NCBI RefSeq assembly: GCF_006546985.1
Contig: NZ_ML637008.1
Coordinates: 62,001-126,000 of the forward strand
Length of the DNA: 64,000 nucleotides
Source: Bacillus sp. 03113
Lineage (GTDB): Bacteria > Bacillota > Bacilli > Bacillales > Cytobacillaceae
Direction of reading: 5' to 3'
In this document: positions 44,264-52,698 of the stretch, one piece after another
How the letters are laid out: each line of letters starts with the position of its first letter
Numbering within the stretch: position 1 is the first letter of the stretch
Notes under the pieces: model-generated
The model's input: only the letters and a program-made list of their open reading frames with translations
The model's database searches: none
Told to the model about the DNA's origin: nothing
Translations under genes and position numbers: made by a program

Positions 44264-45937
44264 ATGTTAAAATATGCAGATATTTTCCCAACGAAAGCAC
44301 AGTTTCTATCCGATGAAGAGCTTTCTTTTCAGCTTGAATGGTTCGTACTAGAAGCGACGTCCATTCGAGTTCAAGTAGAACTGATCGATCTGGATCAAGT
44401 AGTGGATCGGAAAGAGGCTGTATTAGAATCTGAAGGTGGCTATTTTTCACGAGAAATAATTGTTTTTGATAGAAGATCAGAGGGTTTTAAGGGATTTGGA
44501 GTAGAAGCAAGTTTATATAAAAATGATAAATTAATAGGATTTGCATCAACTGCATGTGACATCGTTGATTCCCATAAAAAAACAGTACGGTATGGATTTT
44601 TAAGTGATTTTTTCGTGGGACAAGAAGAGGATACTGCAAGCTTAGATTGGATGAATAAAATGCATATTAACTACGTTCAATATTATGATTGGATGTATCG
44701 ACATGATGATTTCATTCCAAAAGAGGAAGTGTTCGCGGATTTATTGGATCGAAAGCTTTCCTTAAAAACCATATGCAGCCGAATAAAACAAGCTAAAAAA
44801 TATGGAATGCAAAATCTAGCTTACGGGGCTATCTATGGAGCAACGAAAGAGCTATTTGAAATGCATCCAGAGTGGGCACTTTATAACTCAGCGAATGAGC
44901 CCATTACATTCTTCGATTTTCTTCATATTATGAACATACATGAACATTCTCCTTGGCACCACTATATCATCAATGAATATAAAAAAGCGATTGAACTTGG
45001 TTTTAATGGCATTCATATGGATACGTATGGATTTCCTAAAGTAGGCTTCTCAATAGATGGTATCCTTCAGAATCTAGAAGATCAGTTCCCTGTATTAATA
45101 GACCATACGAAAGAACAACTGAAAAGCGTAAAAGAGGATGTTTCATTAATTTTTAACAATGTGGGAAATTGGCCAGTTAATACGGTTGCAAAGGCAAATC
45201 AAGAGGCTATTTATATTGAAGTTTGGGATCCTTATACGGATTATGAACATATTCGTAAAATCATTGTGGATGCTAAATCGTGGGGAGGTCATAAACCCGT
45301 AGTTTTAGCAGCATATTTGAAGCCTTTTAACGAAGACAACATCATAGGTGCAGAGAATGCGGCTCTTATATTAACCGCGACTATTACGACATGTGGTGGA
45401 TATCATTTGTTAATAGGAGAAAATAATGGGTACCTTACTGAAGGCTACTATCCTAACTATTATAAAAGCCAAAATAAAGGCTTTAATAACAGAATGCGTA
45501 AATACTATGATCATATTGTTCGCTTTATGAATATATGGTTTGATGAATCTTTACGTGATGTATCATTAACTCATTGTAAGGGAGATAATCAAGAATATAT
45601 CATTGAAGGTGTTAGCTACAGTCCAAATCCGATTTCTGATAAAATTTGGGTTACTATTAAAGAAAATAAAAATATGCAAATGATGTCATTTATTAATTTG
45701 AACGGAAATCAAGATACAATATGGAATAAAGAAAAAGTGGTTGTTCCAACGTCCTCATTCAAAGTAAAAGTTCAATTGAATTATAAAGTAGAAAGTGTTT
45801 TTTATTCTTCACCTGACCAGGACAATATTATGAAGAAGCTAAAATATGAAATCGTGAAAAACGATCGAGGCATGTATGCTGTTATCGATGTCCCTTCTAT
45901 TGAAGTATGGGGTACATTAGTTATCAAAAATCAATAA
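44264..45937 (+). CDS. GH66 family glucanase (dextranase / cycloisomaltooligosaccharide glucanotransferase-like), cytoplasmic
   Basis: A 557-residue GH66-type (beta/alpha)8 enzyme. The nucleophile Asp lies in 'GIHMDTYGFPKVG' (Asp253) and the acid/base Glu in 'AIYIEVWDPYTDY' (Glu319). 'VRYGFLSDFFVG' and 'MHINYVQYYDWMYRHD' mark the beginning of the barrel. Small beta domains flank it. There is no signal peptide, unlike secreted dextranases and cyclodextran synthases, and it lies 7 bases downstream of the transporter permease. It therefore probably cleaves imported alpha-1,6-linked isomalto-oligosaccharides or cyclic dextrins inside the cell. AAAGGGTGA precedes the ATG. Confidence 0.85.
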   Translation: MLKYADIFPTKAQFLSDEELSFQLEWFVLEATSIRVQVELIDLDQVVDRKEAVLESEGGYFSREIIVFDRRSEGFKGFGVEASLYKNDKLIGFASTACDIVDSHKKTVRYGFLSDFFVGQEEDTASLDWMNKMHINYVQYYDWMYRHDDFIPKEEVFADLLDRKLSLKTICSRIKQAKKYGMQNLAYGAIYGATKELFEMHPEWALYNSANEPITFFDFLHIMNIHEHSPWHHYIINEYKKAIELGFNGIHMDTYGFPKVGFSIDGILQNLEDQFPVLIDHTKEQLKSVKEDVSLIFNNVGNWPVNTVAKANQEAIYIEVWDPYTDYEHIRKIIVDAKSWGGHKPVVLAAYLKPFNEDNIIGAENAALILTATITTCGGYHLLIGENNGYLTEGYYPNYYKSQNKGFNNRMRKYYDHIVRFMNIWFDESLRDVSLTHCKGDNQEYIIEGVSYSPNPISDKIWVTIKENKNMQMMSFINLNGNQDTIWNKEKVVVPTSSFKVKVQLNYKVESVFYSSPDQDNIMKKLKYEIVKNDRGMYAVIDVPSIEVWGTLVIKNQ

Positions 45938-45961
45938 GGGCAAATATATAGTATGGAGGAA

Positions 45962-45992
45962 AGACGGATCTATTTAGATTCGTTTTTTTTCG
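45962..45992 (+). terminator. Intrinsic terminator of the GH66 operon
   Basis: ACGGATCTA pairs with TAGATTCGT across a short loop, followed by eight Ts. It ends the ROK-ABC-GH66 transcript. The stretch to 46205 has no gene. Confidence 0.75.
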
Positions 45993-46224
45993 TGCATTAT
46001 ATATTCAATGGCCGAAATGTTTAGTTATTGCTTAATAAATTGATTGAAAATTCTGTTGACTCTTTAGCAACGATAGAGTTTATAGTATGAGTATTAAAAA
46101 TACTTCATCAGTATTTCTGCAGGGCTTGATAATATAGAGGATCTTACTTTTTAATTTGAAACATTGTTACCGCTTATCAAATCAGCAATCCATAAATAAT
46201 ACATAGCATAGGAGTACGTTTAGA

Positions 46225-47148
46225 ATGAAAAAATATTGGGTCATTTTATTTCTTGTTATCGCTAATTTATTTTGGGGTGGGCATTACGTGTTTGGAAAAT
46301 ATGTTGTTGCAGAAATGGATCCATTACAAATTACTTTTATCAGATGGATTATTGCGGTTGTTTTTTTGTTTCCTATTGCCCAAATAATTGAACGCCCTGA
46401 TTGGAAAAAAGTGTGGAGGAAGTGGAAGCTTCTATTAGCAATGGCTGCTTTTGGAATTATAGGGTATAACTTTTTCTTGTATACAGCGTTGCAATATACA
46501 TCATCTTTAGATGCAGCGCTAATAAACTCTTTAAATCCAGCGTTAATTGTCTTGTTTTCGGTTATTTTTTTAAGGGAAAAGATCGGTCCGATAAATATTG
46601 GAGGCTTGTTGATCTCGTTGCTCGGCGTGTTGCTTATCTTAACGAAAGGACAATTACAGCAAATCTTTAGCATTCATTATAATCAAGGCGATTTAATCAT
46701 GCTGTTTGTGATCTTTAATTGGACTGTTTACTCCATTTTAGCAAGGAAAATAAAAGGAATTCCTCCAATTTCAGCAACGGCAGCATCAGTCTTCATTGGG
46801 ATCATTTTATTAATTCCATTTATGATTTTCAATGGTGTTCATTTCCCACACAGTGAACAAGCTATAGTAGGTATACTTTATATTGGTATTTTACCGTCGG
46901 TAGGATCCTTTGTATTTTGGAATATAGCTATTCAGAAGATAGGAGCAAGTCGTGCTGGAATCTATTTGAATTTTATCACCGTTTTTACGGCCATTATAAG
47001 TGCTTTTCTAGGACAGCCTATTACACTTATCCAGCTTGTTGGGGGTCTACTTGTCTTTTTAGGAGTGTACTTATCTAGTAAAAAAAGTCGTACAATAGAA
47101 GTTAAACCGCAGACTTCGTGGGAATTGCGTAAGACAAATAGTTATTAA
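46225..47148 (+). CDS. EamA/DMT-superfamily transporter, copy 1
   Basis: A 307-residue protein with ten helices arranged as two EamA repeats ('NLFWGGHYVFGKYVVAEMDPLQITFIRWI' and 'FNWTVYSILARKIKGIPPISATA'). The family exports amino acids or metabolites; the substrate is unknown. It is a close paralogue of the gene at 51489: I count about 33 differences in 307 residues, concentrated in the C-terminal tail. The 20 bases before the ATG are also identical. It has its own terminator, and its neighbours suggest a link to sulfur amino acids. Confidence 0.92.
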   Translation: MKKYWVILFLVIANLFWGGHYVFGKYVVAEMDPLQITFIRWIIAVVFLFPIAQIIERPDWKKVWRKWKLLLAMAAFGIIGYNFFLYTALQYTSSLDAALINSLNPALIVLFSVIFLREKIGPINIGGLLISLLGVLLILTKGQLQQIFSIHYNQGDLIMLFVIFNWTVYSILARKIKGIPPISATAASVFIGIILLIPFMIFNGVHFPHSEQAIVGILYIGILPSVGSFVFWNIAIQKIGASRAGIYLNFITVFTAIISAFLGQPITLIQLVGGLLVFLGVYLSSKKSRTIEVKPQTSWELRKTNSY

Positions 47149-47161
47149 TCTTTTTTAACTT

Positions 47162-47202
47162 TAAAGAAGGATGATCAATGTCAATAGGATCATCCTTCTT
47201 TG
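47162..47202 (+). terminator. Intrinsic terminator of EamA copy 1
   Basis: AAAGAAGGATGATC and GATCATCCTTCTTT form a 14-bp stem with a short loop; the Ts are in the second arm. Confidence 0.85.
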
Positions 47203-47280
47203 TGTTTCATTTATTTGGGAGTGGGTACACAAAAGAAGTGAAAAAATCTTTTTGTTTAGTTGTGAAAAAAACATGTCAAT

Positions 47281-47375
47281 TTTTCTGACAATATAATTGT
47301 ACACCTTATGAAAAGGTGATATCTTATAAAAAATACAATATACAATATATATAACACAATATATTTATTGGTGTG
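47281..47375 (+). promoter_or_regulatory. Candidate GntR-controlled promoter of the amino-acid ABC operon
   Basis: TTTTCTGACAATATAATTGT (47281-47300, with a TATAAT at 47292-47297) is followed by ATACAATATACAATATAT (47333-47350) and ACACAATATATTT. The same two blocks, in the same order and nearly identical, precede mmuP (54530-54549 and 54584-54601); the second block also precedes the lyase gene (50021). The ATACAAT repeats are a plausible site for the adjacent GntR regulator. Confidence 0.55.
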
Positions 47376-47437
47376 TAATAAAGATATATTGCATAATGGT
47401 ATGAAAAGGAGGTACAACACAATTAGCGCAGTCTCTC

Positions 47438-47473
47438 CTAGTAGCACCTGATTCAAGGCACTAGATTTTTTTA
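47438..47473 (+). terminator. Terminator-like hairpin in the leader of the ABC operon
   Basis: CTAGT...CCT pairs with AGG...ACTAG (internal loop), followed by ATTTTTTTA. It lies between the candidate operator and the first gene (47542), so it could be an attenuator or reduce basal transcription. A 16-codon reading frame (47401-47451) overlaps its left arm. Confidence 0.4.
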
Positions 47474-47541
47474 TGAATTACCATGTTGGAAAAAAGTGAA
47501 ATTACTTAATGTTATTAAAAATTTAGGGGGTTATTAAGACG

Positions 47542-48360
47542 ATGAAGAAATTTTCTATATTTATTCTAGTACTTATTTTTACTTTAATTTTATCTGCATG
47601 TGGGACAAGCAAAGATAAAACTGAAGAGAGTGCTAGCAGTGGAACAGATTCTAAAAAGACGTTAAGAGTCGTAACGGATGCTGCTTATGCTCCATTTGAA
47701 TATATGGATAAAGGTAAAATTGTTGGTTTTGATGCCGATTTTCTTAAAGCTGCAGCAAAAGAAGCAGGTTATAAATATGAGCTAGTTCATGTTCCATTTG
47801 AGCCATTGTTGTTAGAGTTAAAAAATAAGACAGCAGATGTGGGGATTTCTGCTATTACGATTAATGATGAAAGAAAACTAACATATGATTTTTCAGTTCC
47901 TTATTTCTTATCAACAAATAAAATTTTAGTTCCAGAAGACAGTACTATTAAAAGCGCGAATGATCTAAAGGATAAGATTGTTGCGGTGCAAAGTTCAACA
48001 ACTGGACAGGAAGCAGTTGAAGGACTTTTAGGGAAAAATAATAAAAACATTAAAAAATTCGAAAATACGAATTTAGCGATCATGGAATTAACAAGCGGTG
48101 GGGCGGATGCTGTTGTTGCGGATAATACCGTTGTAGAAGAATATGCAAAGAATAATCCAGATAAAAAATTAATTGTAATAGAAGATAAAGGTAGCTTTGA
48201 ACCTGAATATTACGGTCTTGCTTTTCCAAAAGATGCGAAGATAAAAGCTGATTTTGATAAGGCGATTAATACATTATACGAGAATGGAACTTATGCAAAA
48301 CTTTATCAAGAATGGTTTAAATCAGAACCAGATATTGAGGATTTAAAAGCACAGCAATAG
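47542..48360 (+). CDS. Amino-acid ABC transporter substrate-binding lipoprotein
   Basis: A 272-residue family-3 solute-binding protein. The lipobox is 'LILSACGTSKDK', and the fold is typical ('LRVVTDAAYAPFEYMDKGKIVGFDADFLKAAAKEAG', 'ADVGISAITINDERKLTYDFSVPYF'). The ligand is a polar amino acid. The linked Cys/Met lyase makes cystine, methionine or a derivative likely, but the sequence alone cannot tell. GGGGG precedes the ATG. A hairpin with T-run separates it from the permease. Confidence 0.93.
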   Translation: MKKFSIFILVLIFTLILSACGTSKDKTEESASSGTDSKKTLRVVTDAAYAPFEYMDKGKIVGFDADFLKAAAKEAGYKYELVHVPFEPLLLELKNKTADVGISAITINDERKLTYDFSVPYFLSTNKILVPEDSTIKSANDLKDKIVAVQSSTTGQEAVEGLLGKNNKNIKKFENTNLAIMELTSGGADAVVADNTVVEEYAKNNPDKKLIVIEDKGSFEPEYYGLAFPKDAKIKADFDKAINTLYENGTYAKLYQEWFKSEPDIEDLKAQQ

Positions 48361-48396
48361 AAATATATTCAAATAAAAAAAGTTAAGGATTTAGAG

Positions 48397-48438
48397 AAAA
48401 ACTGCGTAGCTCTAATCAAAAGCGTTACGCAATTTTTC
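48397..48438 (+). terminator. Partial terminator between binding protein and permease
   Basis: TGCGTA (48403-48408) and TACGCA (48426-48431) with A/T flanks, followed by TTTTT. Placed inside an operon, it would let the binding protein be made in excess over the membrane parts. Confidence 0.6.
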
Positions 48439-48458
48439 AGTTTAAAGGGGGAAAATAA

Positions 48459-49115
48459 ATGGACTTTCGAGCGGATATCATCATAGAATATGCTCCTTTT
48501 TTATTGGAAGGAACATTGCTGACTGTTGGATTAACTATTGCGGGTATTTTGATTGGAACGGTTTTAGGGCTATTAGTAGGTTTAGGAAAAATAAGCAGAA
48601 ATAAGCTGATTGCATTTCCTTTTATCAGTTATATTACTTTCTTTCGCGGTACACCGTTATTAGTACAGATTCTTATTGTTCATTTTGGTTTAGTCCCATT
48701 ATTTACAGGGGGTACGAATGCGATTGCTGCCGGAATTATTGCACTTTCTTTAAATGCCTCAGCCTATATTGCTGAAATTTTTCGTGCTGGAATTCAATCA
48801 ATTGATAAGGGGCAAATGGAAGCTGCTCGTTCCCTTGGAATGAATCATATCCAAGCGATGAGATATATCATTTTGCCGCAAGCATTTAAAAGAATGATTC
48901 CCCCTCTTGGAAATGAATTTATCGTATTAATAAAAGATTCCTCCTTAGTTTCAGTTATTGCAGCACCAGAGCTTATGTACTGGGGAAGAGCGATGGGGGC
49001 ACAATATTTCCGCGTGTGGGAGCCATACCTTACAGCTGCGTTCATTTATTTATTGTTAACTCTTTCTCTAAGTTTCTTTTTAAATCGTCTTGAAAGAAGG
49101 TTTGTAACAGAATGA
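48459..49115 (+). CDS. Amino-acid ABC transporter permease
   Basis: A 218-residue HisM/GlnP-type permease with five helices, the motif '[17 protein letters not shown]' and the EAA loop '[46 protein letters not shown]'. It forms the channel as a homodimer. Its TGA overlaps the ATG of the ATPase gene. AAAGGGGG precedes the ATG. Confidence 0.95.
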   Translation: MDFRADIIIEYAPFLLEGTLLTVGLTIAGILIGTVLGLLVGLGKISRNKLIAFPFISYITFFRGTPLLVQILIVHFGLVPLFTGGTNAIAAGIIALSLNASAYIAEIFRAGIQSIDKGQMEAARSLGMNHIQAMRYIILPQAFKRMIPPLGNEFIVLIKDSSLVSVIAAPELMYWGRAMGAQYFRVWEPYLTAAFIYLLLTLSLSFFLNRLERRFVTE

Positions 49116-49837
49116 TTAAAGTTGAAAAATTAAAGAAGTCTTATGGTGAACATGAGGTTCTAAAGAATATTAATATTGAAATAAAGCCACAAGAGGTTGT
49201 TGTCGTTATCGGTCCTTCAGGCTCTGGAAAATCAACCTTTTTAAGATGTATAAACCTATTAGAAAGCATTACAGATGGACATATTTATATTGAAGGCACA
49301 GATATAACAGATGAAAAAACGGACATAAATAAAATTAGAACAGAAGTAGGAATGGTATTTCAGCAATTTAATCTATTCCCTCATATGACAGTTCTTGAAA
49401 ATATTATGCTTTCTCCAATAAAAGTAAGAAAAATGGAAAAGAAGAAATTAGTTCGGGAAAAGGGATTAGAGCTGCTGAAAAAAGTAGGATTGGGAGAGAA
49501 AGCACACGTTTATCCAAATTCATTATCAGGTGGTCAAAAGCAGCGTGTTGCAATCGCAAGAGCTCTTGCAATGGAACCGAAAATTATGCTATTTGATGAA
49601 CCAACCTCCGCATTAGATCCAGAAATGGTTGGAGAAGTGCTTGAAGTTATGAAACAGCTTGCAAAAGAAGGAATGACCATGGTTGTTGTAACGCATGAAA
49701 TGGGCTTTGCAAAGGAAGTAGGAGATCGAGTAATTTTTATGGATGGTGGATATGTTGTAGAGGAAAATATTCCAAGTTTATTATTTGCCAATCCCCAGGA
49801 AACAAGAACAAAATCCTTTTTGAGTAAGGTACTATGA
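49112..49837 (+). CDS. Amino-acid ABC transporter ATPase
   Basis: A 241-residue polar-amino-acid-type ATPase. It has Walker A '[18 protein letters not shown]', Q-loop '[18 protein letters not shown]', signature '[15 protein letters not shown]', Walker B '[20 protein letters not shown]' and switch '[10 protein letters not shown]'. It completes the transporter. No metal- or ACT-type C-terminal sensor domain is present, unlike MetN, so this is not the classical methionine system. Confidence 0.95.
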   Translation: MIKVEKLKKSYGEHEVLKNINIEIKPQEVVVVIGPSGSGKSTFLRCINLLESITDGHIYIEGTDITDEKTDINKIRTEVGMVFQQFNLFPHMTVLENIMLSPIKVRKMEKKKLVREKGLELLKKVGLGEKAHVYPNSLSGGQKQRVAIARALAMEPKIMLFDEPTSALDPEMVGEVLEVMKQLAKEGMTMVVVTHEMGFAKEVGDRVIFMDGGYVVEENIPSLLFANPQETRTKSFLSKVL

Positions 49838-50020
49838 AAAGCTAACAATGATTCAATATACACTATTGTTACTGAAAAACTGATTGCTATTAAAAAGTCT
49901 TTCATTTAATTATATATAAGAAATTGGAAACAATTCTTTAATTTGAGTGTTTTTTTGCTAGTTTATTAATAAGGTAATTGCAGATTAATAGTATAAGTGG
50001 TAAATTATAAAATATACATT

Positions 50021-50045
50021 ATACAATATACAATATTATATATTT
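50021..50045 (+). promoter_or_regulatory. Candidate GntR operator upstream of the Cys/Met lyase
   Basis: ATACAATATACAATATTATATATTT. The first 16 bases are identical to the motif upstream of the ABC operon (47333) and mmuP (54584). It sits 220 bases before the lyase ATG. The rest of 49838-50265 shows no gene. Confidence 0.5.
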
Positions 50046-50265
50046 TAGACTAGTTCAGTTAACTTACTAAGTATTTTCAAATGTTGAAAAGCATAATCGG
50101 AAAAATAAAGAAATTTAAACTGAAAATGTTCCATTAAAAAATGGAGAAAACAACAAATATATAAAGTTATAGAAATTAGGAAATCATGTAAACTTGCAAT
50201 TTAATAAAGTTGAAATTGATTACGATCAAATGATCTCTCTTCGTATTGTATTTGGAGGCGACGAA

Positions 50266-51444
50266 ATGAAGCAAAACTTTAAAACAATGTTAACCAGACT
50301 AGGAAGTCATAATCCGAAATCATTGTCTGTTCCTGAAACGATTCCTCTCACTTTAAGTTCAGTGTTTGCCTTTGAAGATGTTGATAGCTTAAATAAAGTT
50401 TACGATGGTGAAGCTGAAGGCTTTATTTATTCAAGAATGACAAATCCTGTTCATGAAGCGCTAAAAGAAATGATGTTTACGATTGATGGTGGGGAAGACG
50501 CACTTGTTTTTTCTTCAGGAATGGCTGCTATTACCTCTACACTAATAACACATCTAAAGTCAGGTGACCATGTTTTGGCATCTCATGTGTTATATGGGGA
50601 AACCTATGAATTTTTAAAATATCAATTAAGCAAATTTAATATTGATGTGACCTTTGTTGATTTTGATCAAGAAGATTTTGAACAGCACTTTAAGCCAAAT
50701 ACGAAAATTGTCTACACAGAAACGATCTCGAACCCGATGATGGCAGTGAACGATATCACAAAATTAGCAAAAGTTTCACATAAACATCATGCAAAGCTAG
50801 TAATTGATAATACTTTTGCGACACCTATTGTATGTCAGCCGTTAAAGCTTGGAGCGGATATTGTTGTCTATAGCGCTACGAAGTATTTATGTGGACATGG
50901 AGATGTGACTGGCGGCATTATCGTATCGGATAAGGAGACGATTAAAGCCATTGATAAGGTCGGAACGCTTTATGGTGGTTGTATGAGTCCGTTTGATGCA
51001 TGGATTCTTATTCGTAGTTTAAAAACATTGGAGCTGCGAATGAAGGAACATTCTAATAATGCCTTGAAATTAGCAGTTTTTTTCGAGAGTCATCCAAAAA
51101 TTAAGAAAGTTTTTTATCCAGGACTACATTCTTCTCCAAACTTTCAGCTGGCTAATTCATTTTTCAATAATGGGTTATTTGGAGGAATGCTAACCATTGA
51201 TTTAAAAGGAAATGACGAGAGCTATCGTACATTTATTGACAATTTAGAGGGAATAAAATTTGTACCTAGCTTGGCAGATGTTAAAACCTCCGTTTGTTCA
51301 CCAGCGATCACTTCTCACCGTAATTTAAATGATCATGAACTTAAAGAGGTAGGCATTTCAAAAGGTTTGATTCGAATATCTACAGGTCTTGAAAATATTG
51401 AGGATCTCATTTCTGAATTTGAAAAAGTGCTACAACTTATCTAA
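50266..51444 (+). CDS. PLP-dependent Cys/Met-metabolism lyase (cystathionine/methionine gamma-lyase type)
   Basis: A 392-residue member of the Cys/Met metabolism PLP family. The PLP Lys lies in 'VVYSATKYLCGHGDVTGG' (Lys206), the phosphate-binding Tyr-Arg in 'YSRMTNP' (56-58) and the stacking Tyr in 'HVLYGETYEFL' (about 110). Methionine gamma-lyases usually have Cys two residues after that Tyr-Gly; here it is Glu, so cystathionine or homocysteine cleavage is at least as likely. GGAGGCG is ahead of the ATG at 50266; upstream in-frame codons lack such a site. EamA copy 2 follows by 44 bases in the same operon. Confidence 0.88.
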   Translation: MKQNFKTMLTRLGSHNPKSLSVPETIPLTLSSVFAFEDVDSLNKVYDGEAEGFIYSRMTNPVHEALKEMMFTIDGGEDALVFSSGMAAITSTLITHLKSGDHVLASHVLYGETYEFLKYQLSKFNIDVTFVDFDQEDFEQHFKPNTKIVYTETISNPMMAVNDITKLAKVSHKHHAKLVIDNTFATPIVCQPLKLGADIVVYSATKYLCGHGDVTGGIIVSDKETIKAIDKVGTLYGGCMSPFDAWILIRSLKTLELRMKEHSNNALKLAVFFESHPKIKKVFYPGLHSSPNFQLANSFFNNGLFGGMLTIDLKGNDESYRTFIDNLEGIKFVPSLADVKTSVCSPAITSHRNLNDHELKEVGISKGLIRISTGLENIEDLISEFEKVLQLI

Positions 51445-51488
51445 TCTACGATCCTTAATAATACTAAAAGCATAGGAGTACGTTTAGA

Positions 51489-52412
51489 ATGAAAAAATAT
51501 TGGGTCATTATATTTCTTGTTATCGCTAATTTATTTTGGGGCGGGCATTACGTATTTGGCAAATATGTTGTTGCTGAAATGGATCCGTTGCAAATCACGT
51601 TTACGAGATGGATCATTGCCGTTGTTCTTTTGTTCCCAATTGCACAAATAATTGAACGTCCTGATTGGAAAAAAGTATGGAGGCAGTGGAAGCTTCTATT
51701 GCCAACGGCTGCGTTTGGTATTATAGGATATAATTTTTTCTTATACACAGCGTTGGAATATACAACATCTGTAGATGCCGCACTTATTAACTCTTTAAAT
51801 CCAGCCTTAATCGTTTTGTTTTCGGTAATTTTTTTAAGAGAAAAGCTGGGCCTGATCAACATTGGTGGATTGTTTATCTCTTTGCTCGGCGTGTTGCTTA
51901 TCTTAACGAAAGGACACTTACAGCAAGTCTTTAGTATCCATTATAATAAAGGTGACTTAATTATGCTGTTTGTGATCTTTAATTGGACCGTTTACTCCAT
52001 TTTAACAAGAAAGATGAAAGGGATTCCTCCCATTTCAGCAACAGCAGTATCTGTTTTAATTGGGATCATTCTATTAATTCCTTTTATGATTTTCAATGGC
52101 GTTCATTTACCTTATAGTGAACAAGCTATTGTAGGTATCCTTTATATTGGTATTTTACCGTCCGTAGGATCTTTTGTATTTTGGAATATCGCAATTCAGA
52201 AAATAGGGGCAAGTCGTGCAGGCATCTATTTAAATCTAATCACCGTTTTTACAGCCATTATCAGTGCCTTTCTAGGACAGCCTATTACACTTATCCAGCT
52301 TGTTGGAGGTCTACTGGTCTTTTTAGGGGTGTACTTATCAAGTAAGAAAAATCAAGCTGTAAAAGTACATGAGAAAACTTCGTGGGAAATGCAAAAGACA
52401 AATAGTATTTAA
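51489..52412 (+). CDS. EamA/DMT-superfamily transporter, copy 2
   Basis: A 307-residue, ten-helix transporter nearly identical to the gene at 46225 (about 89% by my count), including the 20-base leader AGCATAGGAGTACGTTTAGA. It is in the lyase operon and may export a product of sulfur amino-acid breakdown or an excess amino acid. The two copies are direct repeats about 5.3 kb apart flanking the ABC and lyase genes, so recombination between them could delete or amplify the block. Confidence 0.92.
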   Translation: MKKYWVIIFLVIANLFWGGHYVFGKYVVAEMDPLQITFTRWIIAVVLLFPIAQIIERPDWKKVWRQWKLLLPTAAFGIIGYNFFLYTALEYTTSVDAALINSLNPALIVLFSVIFLREKLGLINIGGLFISLLGVLLILTKGHLQQVFSIHYNKGDLIMLFVIFNWTVYSILTRKMKGIPPISATAVSVLIGIILLIPFMIFNGVHLPYSEQAIVGILYIGILPSVGSFVFWNIAIQKIGASRAGIYLNLITVFTAIISAFLGQPITLIQLVGGLLVFLGVYLSSKKNQAVKVHEKTSWEMQKTNSI

Positions 52413-52452
52413 TTAATAGATTGATTATTGTCTAAAGTTAAATTAATAAATC

Positions 52453-52507
52453 AAAAGCCCATTTGACAGAAATGGTTAATGAACCTTTCTGTCAAATGGG
52501 CTTTTAT
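52453..52507 (+). terminator. Strong intrinsic terminator of EamA copy 2
   Basis: AAAAGCCCATTTGACAGAAA (52453-52472) is perfectly complementary to 52486-52505. A 20-bp stem whose second arm ends in TTTT. Confidence 0.92.
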
Positions 52508-52543
52508 TCATAAAATCAGAGTTTATATCTGAAGTTAGATTAC

Positions 52544-52698
52544 TGTCTAGCTCCAGCGCCTATCGACTATCAAACTTCAGGTCTTCTCCCTACGATAAGT
52601 CAACATCGATTCGCTGTCGCTCATCGTGTTTCCTTTATCTCAGTCGAAGCCCCTCCAGTTTGTACGTCGATGATCAAGGCACTTACGCTTTTCTTATT
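52544..52698. repeat. Candidate dispersed Bacillaceae intergenic repeat
   Basis: This segment begins TGTCTAGCTCCAGCGCC and ends AAGGCACTTACGCTTTTC. It is richer in GC than its surroundings and contains short complementary stretches. I recall very similar 'GTCTAGCTCCAGCGCC ... GCGCTTTTCTTAT' boundaries recurring between genes in many Bacillaceae genomes. No coding potential is evident. It reaches the last codons of mmuM. Copy number must be tested in the genome. Confidence 0.5.

Noticed and set aside
46284-46673. 129-aa minus-strand frame inside EamA copy 1 (also 104 aa in copy 2)
   Set aside because: A mirror of the conserved transporter coding sequence. It has no ribosome binding site and its persistence in both copies follows from their identity.
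47320-47365. CRISPR-like or satellite repeat because of repeated ATACAAT units
   Set aside because: Units are only 7-9 bases, few in number and lack spacers. They recur as single clusters before genes, fitting operators better.
47256-47456. 66-aa minus-strand frame upstream of the ABC operon
   Set aside because: Covers the conserved promoter motif and AT-rich repeats, has no ribosome binding site and a composition dictated by the repeats.
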